From: Thermothelomyces thermophilus ATCC 42464 | Lineage: Eukaryota; Ascomycota; Sordariomycetes; Sordariales; Chaetomiaceae | NCBI RefSeq assembly: GCF_000226095.1 | Contig: NC_016472.1 | Coordinates: forward strand, 6,820,001 to 6,884,000 | Direction: 5' to 3' | Length of the DNA stretch: 64,000 nt | Shown: in pieces, positions 22,084 through 33,460 of the stretch | Numbering within the stretch: position 1 is the stretch's first letter | How the letters are laid out: every line of letters begins with the position of its first letter | Position numbers and translations under genes: made by a program | The notes under the pieces: generated by a model | The model's database searches: none | Told to the model about the DNA's origin: nothing | The model's input: the letters and a program-made list of their open reading frames with translations, nothing else

Positions 22084-24159
22084 GATACCGCACCAGATGG
22101 TGTGATTTGGGAAGACGACGAAAGAACCAAAAGAGATACGGTTCAAAGAGTGACGGCAGGAGTGTAATGTACTACAGCCACCTGGGTTCTAAGTTGTGGG
22201 CATCTAAGCGCAATCACGAGGCGGGGAAGGAAGCTCTGAAGAAGAAGCAACGGGCAACAAGGTCAACCCAAGCCAGCTCCGCACCGTTGGAAAGCTGGAT
22301 ATCAGACGGTCTAGCGGACTCGAGCTCGGGTCGACGAAAAGCTGCGAAGAGCGGGTAAGGTGACTGTCCCTTGCTCTCGTGGTCAACTTCTTAAAGAAGA
22401 AAGATGAGGTGTGGGATGCAAGGGGATCTGCGTATTATTAGGAAAGTAGTATAACGAACTGCAGGGCCGGTTGGCTTCGAGAACGGGACGAGCCAGCAGC
22501 CGTCCGGCCGCTGCGGGCGTTCAAATCCGTAGAACTAACTACTGGCTGCCCAGCCATCCTCTCGTGGTTGCGTGCCACGGACCGCTCCTCGGCTCAGCCC
22601 TCCCAAAGCGCTCCAAAAAGTGCTCCAAAGTGTCGTAATGGGAGGGGGTTATGCGGGGTTGCGGCAGGGCCTTGGCACCACCTCTCACACATCCACGTCA
22701 AGCTTGGCGTGTGTTCCGTCAGATTCTGGGAGTGGGTATCTTGTGCTCCCCACGAAAACGGGGCTGAGCCTGCAGGAAGACCTGACCCTCAGAACTATGG
22801 GCCGCACGAGATACGCCCCGGCTGCTCCTTTTACCCTCGGCTGCCGTAACAGTTACCTCAACTCGAAAGTCTTTGGCGGGACCTAGGCTCGTGTACCCCG
22901 AGGCCAGAAACCTAATATGGTATTGAAGTACTGCCTATGTACTGTACACTACACAGTACTAGTACTTGCTCGCTGAGAGTAGGTTCGATCTGGCCTGGCA
23001 CCCAGCGATCAGATCCGGCTCCACGGAAGGCTCCGTCCAGCTCTGTGTTTCCCAGCTTGGAACGGTTTTGCGGGTCTCGGCAGGAACGAGCAAGACAAGG
23101 CAAGGGCAGTTTACTCCACCGCATCTGCTGCAGGAACCATCCATTCTTGGAGGGAGGAAACACCGGGTGGGGGTTCTGTACCGCGGTACCTACATAGTAG
23201 GTGTTTCTCCCAGTGGTTGTGGACTTTTGGAGTGGTCCCATACCCGTATCGATTCGCCGGAGGCCCCGGGAACTAGTGTAGTGTATGCTATGTTTGCCGA
23301 GTACCCATCTTCTTTGCACCGAGGAGTTCCTCCTCTCGCGTTCCGGCCGCCCGCGGCATTCATTGTATGAAACGAAGACCTAGAAGGTGGGAAATGGCGC
23401 GAGGAGATGGCCAATGGAATGGCCCGGGCGGATGATTGTGTGCGCGTTAACAAGGCCATTGCCTTTCCATCCCCCAAATTGCGGCACCCTGTTAAATCTG
23501 TCGCAGACGCCTCTCCATGACCAACTAGGTTGACATGTTGGTAAGCGATGGCTGTTTGCTCACTGGCCGGTGATGCATTCACGTTCACCACGTCGTCAAT
23601 CACCAAGCGCGAGTGGAATCGCGGACTCTTACCTGATGAGGCTATTTCAAAATCTCACCTCTTCATTTCTGGTTAGCGAAACGGCTGTCTTACCACAGTA
23701 GACTTACATAGGATTCTGGGGGGCCTGTTGCTTCCCAGGGCAGAGCAGGCTATCTATAAAAGAATGTTAGCCGCCATCATCGAGCAAATGGTGCCTTATC
23801 GTTACAGGACGGTGTTCGGTGCTGTTGGTGCCAAGAAAGCCTGGTGCCCCGAGCCAGTACGTATCCGTGCACTATACGGATTACAGAGTACTACGGGAAG
23901 GTCACCCGGCCAGGGCCCCTGTTGCTGATCAGAACCGAGGGTCTCGGGCGGGAGCATGTGCAGGGGCTCATGTGCCAGCCCGCCAAACCACCGGAGGACG
24001 GGAATCAAGAGTCAGCAACTCGATGACAGTCTCGAAGACACGGAACGCTCGATAAGCTCATCGCCTGGGTCTTGAAAAAGCCACGGCCAGCTGTAGGAGG
24101 GCGAGGATACCGTACAAGAATTGACGTTCCTTGGTTGGGACTAGTTCAAACCCGACGCG
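22084..24159. other. Divergent intergenic region, 297-aa gene / phosphatase gene
   Basis: No gene recognised in 2.1 kb. It has GTACTGTACACTACACAGTACTA-like sequence around 22937-22962 and ACGGATTAC at 23876-23884. No tRNA-like cloverleaf was found. Confidence 0.55.
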
Positions 24160-26093
24160 ATGTTACAGAAAGCTGCCGTCATTGGCAGCGCGTTTGCTGC
24201 GCTTGCTCGGACGGTTGGTGCAGCGCAGCCCGGTGCAGCGCAGCCGGTGCCTGCGCCGATGCGGGATCTTGTATGGGGTAAACTCAATTTTCTACATACG
24301 TAAGTAAAGCCACCCATCATTTTCTGAGCTCTGCTCTGAACATCTCTGAACATCCCTCGCTCATTTGCGCAACAACAACAACAATAATAACAACAACAAC
24401 ATACAGGACAGACACGCATGGCTGGCATGCGGGTCATTTGCAAGAACCTCAGTACTCGGCCGACTGGGGCGACTATGTCTCCTTCGCCGAGCACATGCGT
24501 GCGAAGGCCGACAGGGACGGCGTCGACCTCCTGCTGGTCGACACGGGCGACCGCGTCGAGGGCAACGGGCTGTATGATGCGTCCGATCCGAAAGGAAAGT
24601 ACTATTACGACATCTACCGGGAGCAGGCTGTCGACCTCATATGCACGGGCAACCACGAGCTCTACGTCGCCTCGACTGCCGACCGCGAGCACCAGCGCAC
24701 CGTGCCCAACTTCAGGCAGAATTACATTGCGTCCAATCTCGACTACGTAGACCCCGAGTCTGGCGAGAGGATGCCGATGGCGCAGAGGTATCGCAAGTTT
24801 CAGACCAAGAACCAAAAGCTGGATGTCGTCGCCTTCGGCTTCCTCTTCGATTTCACCGGCAACGCCAACAACACGGTCGTCCAGCCGGTCGAGGAGACGG
24901 TCCAGGAGCAGTGGTTCCAGGACGCCATTCGTGAAGAAGCAGATGTTTTCGTCGTGATCGGCCATGTCGGGGTGCACATGCCCGAGTTCAGGACCATCTT
25001 TAGGGCGATCCGCAAGCAGAACCCGCTGGCTCCCATTCTCTTCTTTGGTGGCCATGTCCATGTCCGGGATGCCACCGCTTACGACTCGCGGTCCTTTGCG
25101 GTGGCCAGCGGGAGGTACTTTGAGACGATCGGGTGGATGTCCGTCGACGGCGAGCTGGAGCGCACGGCGCACTCCGAGGACGCCGATTTCTCCTTCCACC
25201 GCAGGTACATCGACAACAACCTCGTGGGTCTGCATTACCACACCGGCCTCAACGAGAGCACCTTCCCCACCGAGCATGGCCGCAACGTCTCGGCCATGAT
25301 CACCAAGGCTCGTGACGAGCTCAAGCTTGATCAGACGTTTGGGTGCGCTCCGAAGACCTTGTGGATGTCTCGATCGCCTTACCCGGGGAAAGATAGCATC
25401 TACAGCTGGCTCGAGAACGAGGTTCTCCCAGACGTGGCTGTCAATTCCAGCAGAGGAGATGTCCCACGTCTGGTTATCCTCAACACGGGCGCCATCCGCT
25501 TTGATATCTTCAAGGGCCCCTTCACTCGGGACACTACCTACATCGTCTCGCCGTTCCTCAGCGCTTTTACGTATATCCCCAACGTGCCGTATCGCATCGC
25601 CCGGAAGGTCATCAAACTGCTGAATAGCGCGGGCAAGATCATGGAGTCGGGCCCGATGGACAACCGGTTCATGGCGATCCCGGAGCAGCTTGTCATTCAT
25701 GAAGACATCGTCCATGAAAGCCCCGCGGCTGATGCGTATGCGGACGCCTTCGGGCAGAAGCCACTCGGGGGCAGCGCTGAGAAGCGACCTCGTCTGACCG
25801 AGGGTTACACCACTAAGGATGATATCGGAAGCGACGGCGACGATACCGTACATGCACCCGTCAACTTCTACGTCGTTCCCAACTGCGTTCAGGCAGAGGT
25901 GGAATTCCCGACGGACGGAGAGCCCGAGACGGTAGACCTCGTCTTTCTGGACTTTATCACCCCGTGGGTGCTGATGGCTCTGAGACTCCTCGGCGGCGAG
26001 TATAGCCAAAAGGACGTTCAACCCTACATCGAAGGAACGTTGACCGGATTGATGACTGGGTGGATCGAGAAGAACTGGCCAAAGGACTGCTAG
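24160..26093 (+). CDS. Metallophosphatase/5'-nucleotidase-like protein (Smn1/YHR202W type)
   Basis: Exons 24160-24299 and 24407-26093 (608 aa). A signal peptide (MLQKAAVIGSAFAALARTVG) precedes the calcineurin-like metal sites: D49-x-H51 in FLHTTDTHGWHAGH, LLVDTGDRVEGNGL (GD), LICTGNHELY (GNHE), VVIGHVGVHMPE and FFGGHVHVRD (GHxH). A C-terminal nucleotidase-like domain follows (SPFLSAFTYIPNVPYRIARK). The family includes yeast YHR202W/Smn1, a vacuolar protein linked to NMN/nucleotide dephosphorylation (from memory). The intron splits the Thr codon right before the first catalytic Asp; a CAA/AAC-rich run precedes its acceptor. Entry into the secretory pathway or vacuole is inferred from the signal peptide; substrate unproven. 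Confidence 0.88.
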
Positions 26094-26515
26094 GCTATGG
26101 TATATGGGGCGTTATATTTTTGGGTTATCTCCACGAGACAGGTCCCCTGCTTGGTTCGAGGGAATACGTTCTGGGCGCCGACATTGGGTTGCGCATTCCG
26201 GGCTGTCTTTGTGAAATTTCTGACACACTCCTGTTTAACAAATCGCATAATACATAGACTGGGGGACTGGCGGTTTCAAGCAATGAGTAGCAGCATCATC
26301 ATCATTCTGCCGAGCAATAATCGCCTTAGAAAGGGGGTATTCCGAGAAGACGGGCATTCCACCCCAAAGAAAGAGCCATATATAATCCCAGTCGTGACTT
26401 TGTTTTCCCCGTTGCGCCTTGAAACGCCAAACCAACGCCTATTTTTTTTTTTAAAAAAAAAAAAAAAAAACAAAGTGTGCTCGAACGGGAAGACTGACAG
26501 CAGCACCCGGGGGGG
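26094..26515. other. Convergent intergenic region, phosphatase / ISY1
   Basis: Contains the two 3' ends and the paired T11/A18 tract at 26442-26470. No gene seen. Confidence 0.6.
26442..26470. repeat. Paired homopolymer tract T11-A18
   Basis: Eleven T directly followed by eighteen A, 46 bp beyond the ISY1 stop and between convergent genes. A transcript of either strand could fold into an A-U hairpin, so a role at the 3' end is possible. Confidence 0.9.
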
Positions 26516-27389
26516 CTATAACTGGTCGAGCAGCCTCCTCCTCCTCCTCTCGATCAGTTCCTGCTGGACCTCATCCAACGTAGGCAATTCCCACACTCTC
26601 CCGTCTCCCGTATCCCCCGGCAACGGCTCCCACCCGGGCGGCGTCTCGGCCGGGCCAGCCTTGGCCAGCGCGTCGAAGGCCATCTTCTCCCTGGCGCGCT
26701 CGTAGGCGAGCAGCTCGTCGTCCTCCTCGCCGGGGGCGTAGGCGTAGTAGGCGGCGTCGACCTGGCGGCGGAGGTCGGCGCGCTCCTCGAGCGGCTTCTC
26801 CTCCTCCTGGCGGGCCTTGGCGGCGGCCTCGAAGAGCTCCTTGACGCCGGGGAGGTCGCGGGCGCGGCCGAAGTAGCGGTACCCCTTGCCCCCGCCCGGG
26901 ATCTCGCGGCCGGCCTCGTCGTAGACCTTGCCGCCGGCGCGCATGTAGTTGGGCCCGCCCAGGTTGCGGATCTGCACCTCCCACATGTGCTTCTCGCGCA
27001 TCAGCTTGTTGATCTCGTCGTTGAGGTCGCGGATCTGGTAGTCGGACAGCGCCGGGTCCTGGATGCGCGACACCTTGCGCGAAATCTCCTTGAGCACCTG
27101 TCCCCGCCACTTCTCGCACGCCGGGATGCTGTCCTGCTCCGTGATGTTCCGCGGCCGCCGCGTCCGCCCCGCGTCGATGATGCCCAGGTCCGCCGCCTGC
27201 GCCTCGCGGAAGCGGAAGAGCATCGACTGGGCCTTTTCCGAGTTGCGCGCCTGTTATTTAAACGGAGGCGGGAGGGGGGCTGTTTCATCAACCCCCCCGC
27301 CCACACCCCTTCTAGGTTAGGGTACTGTACTGTACTGCGCTCGCTCCGTAATTCGATTTTTTGGAGGGTTTTGCTGGGTGGCGTACCAT
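26516..27389 (-). CDS. isy1: Pre-mRNA-splicing factor ISY1
   Basis: Exons 27389-27387 (the ATG only) and 27250-26516 give 245 aa. After splicing the protein reads M|ARNSEKAQSMLFRFREAQA, then RPRNITEQDSIPACEKWRGQ, ISRKVSRIQDPALSDYQIRD, LNDEINKLMREKHMWEVQI and LGGPNY: the Isy1 family pattern. Isy1 is a component of the NTC/Prp19-associated spliceosome that acts around the first catalytic step and fidelity. The second half is Glu/Arg/Ala rich and less conserved, ending in an RRRRRLLDQL-like tail. The 136-nt intron begins directly after ATG (ATG|GTACGC) and ends AACAG|GCGCGC. Without it no ATG precedes the conserved ARNSEKAQSM. Confidence 0.92.
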
Positions 27390-27714
27390 TTTGACTGGGT
27401 ATGTCGGTGGACGACAACACACACAAGTAAGTCCCCGGGGTGGTGGTTATCCTCAGAGGTAGGGCGGCGTGCGCGAGTAGCTTGGAGGTTAGGCGGTGCT
27501 CTGCGCGTGAGGGCTGAGGGTGATGACGAAGGTTGTTGGTCCTGATATGGAAATCGTGCCAAAGGGAAGCTATGGCTTCTCCAAAGTTCGGCCCACCATC
27601 TCAACACTAGTGGGTACCTTAGGTACCGGTAGTTAGGTGCGCACGCTCTCCAATCAATACACGTACTAGAGCCTTGGCCCCACTTTGAATGCTTGTACGG
27701 GTACCATGTACATA
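27390..27714. other. Spacer between ISY1 and the 270-aa gene
   Basis: ISY1 promoter region and 3' flank of the next gene. GTAC-rich words (GGTACCTTAGGTACCGG near 27612) occur. Nothing else recognised. Confidence 0.5.
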
Positions 27715-28634
27715 CTATAGTAAGCTATTCCGCTGGAGGCTCGACGGGATCCGACCTCCATACGGAGTACTCCGTGTGAAAGGCAGAAGGTCAAGGTTTC
27801 GTAGGCGGTAAAGTAGCCTGTCAAGTCCTTGAAAGTCGCAGTCGCGATAGGGGAAATCCCAGCCGGGGCATCTACTAGTATCCGAATGCACACAATCCCC
27901 ACTTGCTGCATCCTTGTAACACTGGTAACAATCGTCCAGCAACTCGGACACGGGCTTCTGACGCTCTTCAGCCTGTTCGTTAAGCCTTTGACGCAGTTGC
28001 CCGACATTCAAGATGTCGTACGTCCCAACAAACACAACTCCTTCTTCCGGATCCTCAAGACCACAAAAGCGAAACTGGGATTGAAAGTCGGGTTAGCAGT
28101 CGCAGAAAATGGTTTGGTATCGAATATCACCTACCGTCACCTCCTCTACTCTGGAGACCCGGCGGAAAGGTAGCCGTGTTCTCAGCTTATTATACCAAAT
28201 CTTCCTCATTTTCTCGAAAATGGCTGCGTCGTCATCGCCGTCCTTGAGCTTGACTTGAACGATTCGACATTTCCCCGGTCGTCCCACACAAAGAAAGGTA
28301 CAGGGGGTGTTTGGGGCAATCCTGCCAAAGAACGATCGGGCATAGTGATCCTTGACTCTTTCCACTCCGGATGGGCTTTGCATCATGGATTGTGCTGGCT
28401 GAGATATCGGTAATGGATGAATGGTTCTTATCCCGAAACGTCTACCCTGATAGCTGACTCTTCGTCTACGTGCGGATGTCTCCTCCCCAGGACCACTGCT
28501 CGCGGGGGCAGTCGTGGGATGATGTCCGAGCATAGACGAACCAGCTCCGCGCTTATACTATCGCGTTTGATGCTTTCAAGCCCAAATGGTAGATCTTGGG
28601 ATGGTGTCTGAGAGCTCCCAGATACGTTATCCAT
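27715..28634 (-). CDS. Hypothetical protein, orphan-like (270 aa)
   Basis: I do not recognise a named family. Three exons close in frame: 28634-28446, 28398-28135, 28074-27715, with introns of 47 and 60 nt (second with CTGCTAAC branch site). The product reads MDNVSGSSQTPSQDLPFGLE.., then FGRIAPNTPCTFLCVGRPGK, ..AIFEKMRKIWYNKLRTRLPF RRVSRVEEVT|FRFCGLEDPE.., ..DILNVGQLRQRLNEQAEER.., and six Cys in DDCYQCYKDAASGDCVH and RCPGWDFPYRDCDF. No signal peptide or membrane span. Its A/T-richer codons differ from the GC-rich neighbours, and it sits next to repeats, as often seen for lineage-specific genes. Start uncertain: an acceptor-like CAG at about 28646 leaves room for another 5' exon. The 3' end includes a repeat-like palindrome. 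Confidence 0.6.
27762..27775. repeat. 14-bp perfect palindrome ACGGAGTACTCCGT
   Basis: Lies in the last exon of the 270-aa gene and resembles GTACTCCGTAC and TACGGAGTA words in the spacers near 53768 and 54546. Confidence 0.85.
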
Positions 28635-30693
28635 GTCATCCACCTGATCACAAAGAGAAAGAGACAAAGTTCGGCATGTTGACGAAGCTAAACGAGACGA
28701 TCAAATCATATAGGGAGCCTGAGCTAGGAAGAACGTTGAACGAGAAGATCGCCAAGAACAGACTAGCAAGCTGAAGAGAGACAGTTGAAGCTGAACCCCG
28801 CAGCTACTTTATCTACCTCATTTTATATATTGTACATACCTCATTTTATATATTGTACATACCTCATTTTATATATTGTACATACCTCATTTTATATATT
28901 GTACATACCTCATTTTATATATCGTACATACTTGTGCTGTACATACGCGATGCAAAGTAGGGAGTTGCACTTGGGACGTTTTGCAGCGCCGTCCGCAGCC
29001 CAGTGTGGCACAAGCTCCGCCTGGCGAGCAAGCCCCCCGCGGCGCAGTACAGTAGTTACATGCATACATATCCGTATGGAATCTGTATGTACATACATAC
29101 ATTACCTGGTAATAACGGTCGCTTCGCTCGGTCAAAACGCGGCTCAGCAGCGCCCAGCGCGTTCGCGTTCCCCCTCTTCGCCATCGAACCCTCTCCGCAA
29201 GCAACGTCGCCATCGCCAGTTCGATGACAGCCATCGATCCCACTCCATCCCTCATTCATTCATCCCCTCGACGGCTATTGTCTTTGCCAGCAGTCTTAAT
29301 TCTAGACTCATCGTGGCCGTAAAACCATTCACTGCTCGACCTGACCTGGCACACTTTCCCCCTCGTTAGTTTCCTTTAGTGATGCCGCAAGGTCGGCACC
29401 TAAGGCGGCTTCCGCGCTGAACCCCAGGCGCCCGGTCCGTCAGCTCTGCTAGCGCTTGCTTGATATCAAGTGATATCCGGCCACCGACGGCGCGCCCGCT
29501 GCAACATCAAGAACAACAAACAACCTAAACGCTGCAATGATGAACACACTTCCAAAGCCAACTCATCCCGTCACGCGACGCGGATGGGGCTGAGGCCAAC
29601 AAGAATGGATATCTGAGCAGCCAAGACGTTCTCTTGGTACACTCATTCCCCGAACTCTTGCAAGAGAGGCCGCCACTCCCACACCATCTCCTTTCTTCCA
29701 CACCCCATTTTTCTTTTCGATGCCGGGCCCATACCAAGCGGCGCGGTTTCCCTTCCCTTTCTCCCTGCCATGACGACAATCCTCAGATGCGGAGGTGCTC
29801 CGGCGCTGGAGCGGCCCTCTCTCTCTCTCCCTTCCCACCTCTTCCTGTTGCACTGCTGACTCCGTACCGCTTCTCCAGCGGAGCGTGCAGCCGGTCAGCC
29901 AGGCAGGCAGGCGAGGAGGAGGAGGAGAGGAGAGAAGGTGTCTCGGCGTGACAGTGCAGCACTGATGACGGTTAATGTCTATATAAGTAGTTTTCAATCG
30001 GAGCAGCGAGTCAGGGAAACGCCAGGGGTTTCCGGGCTTGCTTGGAATGGGTCAGTCGTTGAGCGGGTGGGGAGAAGTCGCTGGGGAGAGTGGACGGGGA
30101 AGCAATATGGGTGTGGTTTTATACCCTTGGTTGTCCTCCGTTGGCACCAAGAGGCAAACCGAAACAAGAACGAGAGCATGCCCGGTGATGACGGAAGGTC
30201 CAAAAAGCCAAATTTGCAGGCAGCAGACGGGATCTGGCTTACCTACTGCGGTAGGCTTGCCTGTCGGGTTGTCAGTGGGAACATAAGAGAGCTGATCTGA
30301 GGGCATTGCTCCTGTTTTGGTTTCATCTCGTCCCTTCGGTTTGCCTTTCCTGTTTTGCCTCTATTCCTCATCTCCTGACTTCCTTTTTCGCTCTTCATTC
30401 TCTCCGTATGGAACGAGGGCACACGAAATGCAAATAGGAACAGTGTTTATCATGAGCACGATCAACCTTTGTCGATGATTTCATCTCACTTTACACGACC
30501 GGGCGGGAAAGATCTGGAGCCATCCGTTTATTCATAGCTTTTTAAGGAGAACCGATATTTTACGCCTGCCATCCGGTACGGTGTATATTGTATACAGAAC
30601 GAAACCACAGCCACATGAGACGAAAACAACAACCGCCACCGTCTAGCACCCGTCACAGCATACATTCTGGCCTGCCACATCCCCACCCCTCAC
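28635..30693. other. Intergenic region between the 270-aa gene and WBP1
   Basis: No gene recognised in 2 kb. Contains the 23-bp tandem repeat (28815-28929), GTACATACATAC-like stretches near 29087, and pyrimidine-rich DNA near 29690-29840. Short ORFs here have no family-like features. Confidence 0.55.
28815..28929. repeat. Tandem repeat, 5 x 23 bp
   Basis: Five head-to-tail copies of a 23-bp unit beginning ACCTCATTTTATATATTG and ending TACAT. Copies 1-4 are identical and copy 5 differs by one base, so the array is young. Confidence 0.97.
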
Positions 30694-32341
30694 TCACTGC
30701 GTCTTTTTGGTCTCCCGAGGCCCTCCCACAGGCGCGCTGTACAACCACAAGGCACAGAAAGCCAGCCAACCAGTCACGGTCACTCCGATGCCGGCAATCC
30801 ACGGCCAGGCGCCGCTGATGACATAGCTGCGCGGCCACTCATTGTGGGCGATGTGTCGCACCGACACGGTATTCTTCTCCTCGACATTGGACAGGAACGG
30901 CCTCTTGTAGTTGACCTTGAAGTTGAAAATGCCGTGCTGGTCCGGCAGCTTGAAGGACACGCTGTAGGCCGACGCCGAGTCCGAGGACTGGGGCGCATCG
31001 AGGGCGAGCGGGAGGCGGTGGAAGGGTGACAGCATGGAGAATTCCAGCTGGAGTGCGTCATTCGATGGGAGGGAGAAGGCCGTCCAGGTGTCCCAAGCGT
31101 ATTCGGAGAGAGAGATTGTGTATTTCTGTTGGTTGGTAACTTGCGTGATTAGTATGAAGCGGAGGAGTAGATCAAAAAAAAAAAAAAATAACTTACCACG
31201 TCGTTCTTGATGCGGTAGATCTTGGGGTTAGATTCGTTGGCCGCCGCCCCCGCCTCGTCGAGGTGGTGCTCGATCCAGTTGACCCGCAGCACGCCAATCT
31301 CGTTGAACGTCCACCCGCTGACGCGCTTGGCGAACTCGCGGTTGAACGTCTTAGCCGCCTTGTTGCCGCCCGCCTTGGTGACCTCGGCGTCGAACCACTT
31401 GTCCTGCAGCATCTCGGCGGAGCCGACCAGGGTGAAGCGCGCCGAGTTGCGGGCCTGGAAGGCCGAGACGAGGGCGAGCTGCTCGCCGGCCGCGAAGAGG
31501 TCGTCCACCACCTCGGCCTGCTCCTTGGGGTTGTAGCTGTAGGCGGTGCGCGGGGCGCGGACGACGGGGGTGAGGAGCGCGCTCTGGCCGAGGGCGGCGC
31601 CCACGCCGCGCGGGAAGGCGAGGACCTCGTCCCGGCCGGCGCCGGCGCCGAAGAAGTCCTTGACGTCCGGCCGGGTGGGGTGCGGGGGCGGCAGGACGAG
31701 CACGTCGTGGGCGTCGGGAGCGCTCGAGGCGTCGTAGCTGAAGTGGTCCACCACCAGGCCGGTGCGGTCGGCGGGGAGCTGGATGTCGAGTTCGGAGAGC
31801 AGGGAGACGAGCGAGCTCGGGGCCGCGACCCCGGAGCTGAGGGCCACGAGGATGTTGCCCTTGGCGTTCATGAAGTCGACGAGGATGTTGGGGGTCAAGT
31901 TGGGGCCGAGGCCTTGACGATTGTCAGCCGCGAGGTGCCAGCCATTATTAAACAAACAAAGCAACATATTGGGGTAGCGAAGTTATAACACCCTTACCCT
32001 TTGTCCTGGTCGGGAACAGGAGGATGTGGTCATAGGATCGCTCGCCGAGGTGGAACAGGGCCAACGATTCGCTCTTGGGGGTTTCAAAAGAGATCTGGAA
32101 TCCTCTGCCTGCCAATTGTCAGCCAACGAATGCCGTTGAAGTTCGTTTCTTCAATCATCTCCAACTCCTCATCTCCAACTCCAAATCATCACGTACTCTC
32201 CAGATCGCCCAGGAACTTGGAGTAATTGTCCTTATCGGCGACATCGTCCAGGATGGCCAGCAACCTGTTGCCAGATGTGCTGACGGCCGAGACCACGGCC
32301 GCGAAGACAAAGGCGACGACGAAGGAAAGGAGCGACCGCAT
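30694..32341 (-). CDS. wbp1: Oligosaccharyltransferase 48 kDa subunit (Wbp1/OST48)
   Basis: Four exons: 32341-32197, 32108-31998, 31912-31197, 31125-30694 (467 aa). A signal peptide (MRSLLSFVVAFVFAAVVSAV) is followed by RLLAILDDVADKDNYSKFLG, RGFQISFETPKSESL, GERSYDHILLFPTRTKG, LGPNLTPNILVDFMNAKGNI, ALVSAFQARNSARFTLVGSA, GVLRVNWIEHHL, YTISLSEYAWDTWTAF and a single C-terminal membrane helix (WPWIAGIGVTVTGWLAFCAL) with a short cytosolic tail ending KKTQ, like the KKxx ER-retrieval signal. All match Wbp1/OST48, an ER subunit of the complex that N-glycosylates nascent proteins. Introns 88, 85 and 71 nt, GT-AG; the last carries an A15/T15 run next to its donor. Confidence 0.95.
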
Positions 32342-33061
32342 GGTGAGCTGCTGCTGCTGGCTTGAGGTGCTATCCCACTCCTAAGCAACCGCGGTGTGTG
32401 AGTGGGCAGCGAGTGGAATCGACGGGCGCAAACTCGGAGTCGTTCGAGTTCATGCCACGGAAGCTTGCCTCGTCCCGCGAACAGCTCCAGCAAAGCGGAT
32501 TGGGACTCACATTGAGTGATTCGGCATACGTAGCCTTGCCAAAAGGGCGAGCCAGGGTCCCAGCTGGAAGGGACCCACTCGGCCTCCAATTCAGGTAACT
32601 AGCGCCCTGTCCCGGACTCAGCAAGCTTCCGGAGGTTCCTGAGTGGAAGCCCATCGCCCAAGATTAGCCGCAGTTTCGCCGCAAAGTCGCGAGACCCTCG
32701 AAATCCAATCCACCCAGCCAAGCTCCGTGCTCACCAACATCCGACGTCAACGAGGACGAACTGCCTCGCGCTCCGTCTGGTGTGCTGGCCAATTGAACAA
32801 CACAAGGTACATACGCCCCCCATCGGATCGCCAGAACCACCAAATATCGCCCTCTCCATAACGTTATCCCTCGACCCGATCTCGTCTCCACAATTTCGTT
32901 CCGAACAAACAAACGACCGTTTTTGTCGTCTACTTGAGGAATCTAACCACTCACTCCAGATCCCCATCTTCCCCAGGTTACCCTCCGACGGAACCACCCA
33001 TCCACTGTCCGTCGCCCCTCCCTGTCAGCCCCGAAGAAAACACAAGAGGACGCAAGAGACA
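32342..33061. promoter_or_regulatory. Divergent promoter region, WBP1 / complex I subunit
   Basis: 720 bp between two start codons. Pyrimidine-rich leader precedes the + gene. No specific element could be assigned. Confidence 0.5.
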
Positions 33062-33460
33062 ATGAACGGCGCAGCCCCGCGCTTCTGGGCCGGCCCCCTC
33101 CGCTACTGGCGCTGGGCCGCTCGCGAGCGCCCCGCCTTCTTCTGGTCCGTCGTCATCGGCGCCCTGGGCCCCGTGACCCTCGCCGTCGTCCCGCCCATCC
33201 GCCGCGCCCTGGGCGACGAGGACGCCGCTCCCATCCCCCTGACTTATCCGGGTACGTTTTTCTTTCCACCCGACCAGCTAGCTGGCAGGGACGAAGATGG
33301 AGAGAGTTGGAGAATTGGGGAAATGATGCTGTGTTAAGGCAACAAATGGAAAGAAAAGAGATGTGCTAACATGGAGATCTTCCATCTTCTGGCTTTGACA
33401 GTACCCACCGGGCCAAGGAAGACGTTGACCGGATATGACGATGACACCGAGAAGGATTAA
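33062..33460 (+). CDS. NADH:ubiquinone oxidoreductase 9.5 kDa subunit
   Basis: Exons 33062-33251 and 33402-33460 (82 aa). The spliced protein MNGAAPRFWAGPLRYWRWAA..ERPAFFWSVVIGALGPVTLAV..PPIRRALGD..PLTYPVPTGPRKTLTGYDDD matches the small fungal complex I accessory subunit (9.5 kDa in Neurospora, related to animal NDUFA3/B-type single-span subunits). It has one membrane helix (about 28-45) and a short soluble tail, consistent with the mitochondrial inner membrane. The 150-nt intron is GT-AG and splits a Val codon (P-V-P restored). Confidence 0.92.

Noticed and set aside
22480-22560. tRNA-like GTTCAAATC word
   Set aside because: No matching acceptor, D or anticodon stems could be built around it.
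24141-26021. Minus-strand frame of 626 codons over the phosphatase gene
   Set aside because: Antisense shadow caused by codon bias; no family motif, whereas + has all metal-binding motifs.
28815-28929. CRISPR array
   Set aside because: Units are contiguous without spacers; a eukaryotic tandem repeat.
28785-29369. + strand frame of 194 codons over the 23-bp array
   Set aside because: Its first third is translated tandem repeat and the rest has no family-like or splice-supported structure.
29938-30300. Possible small gene between the orphan gene and WBP1
   Set aside because: No conserved-looking segment, no clear start context, no splice partner.
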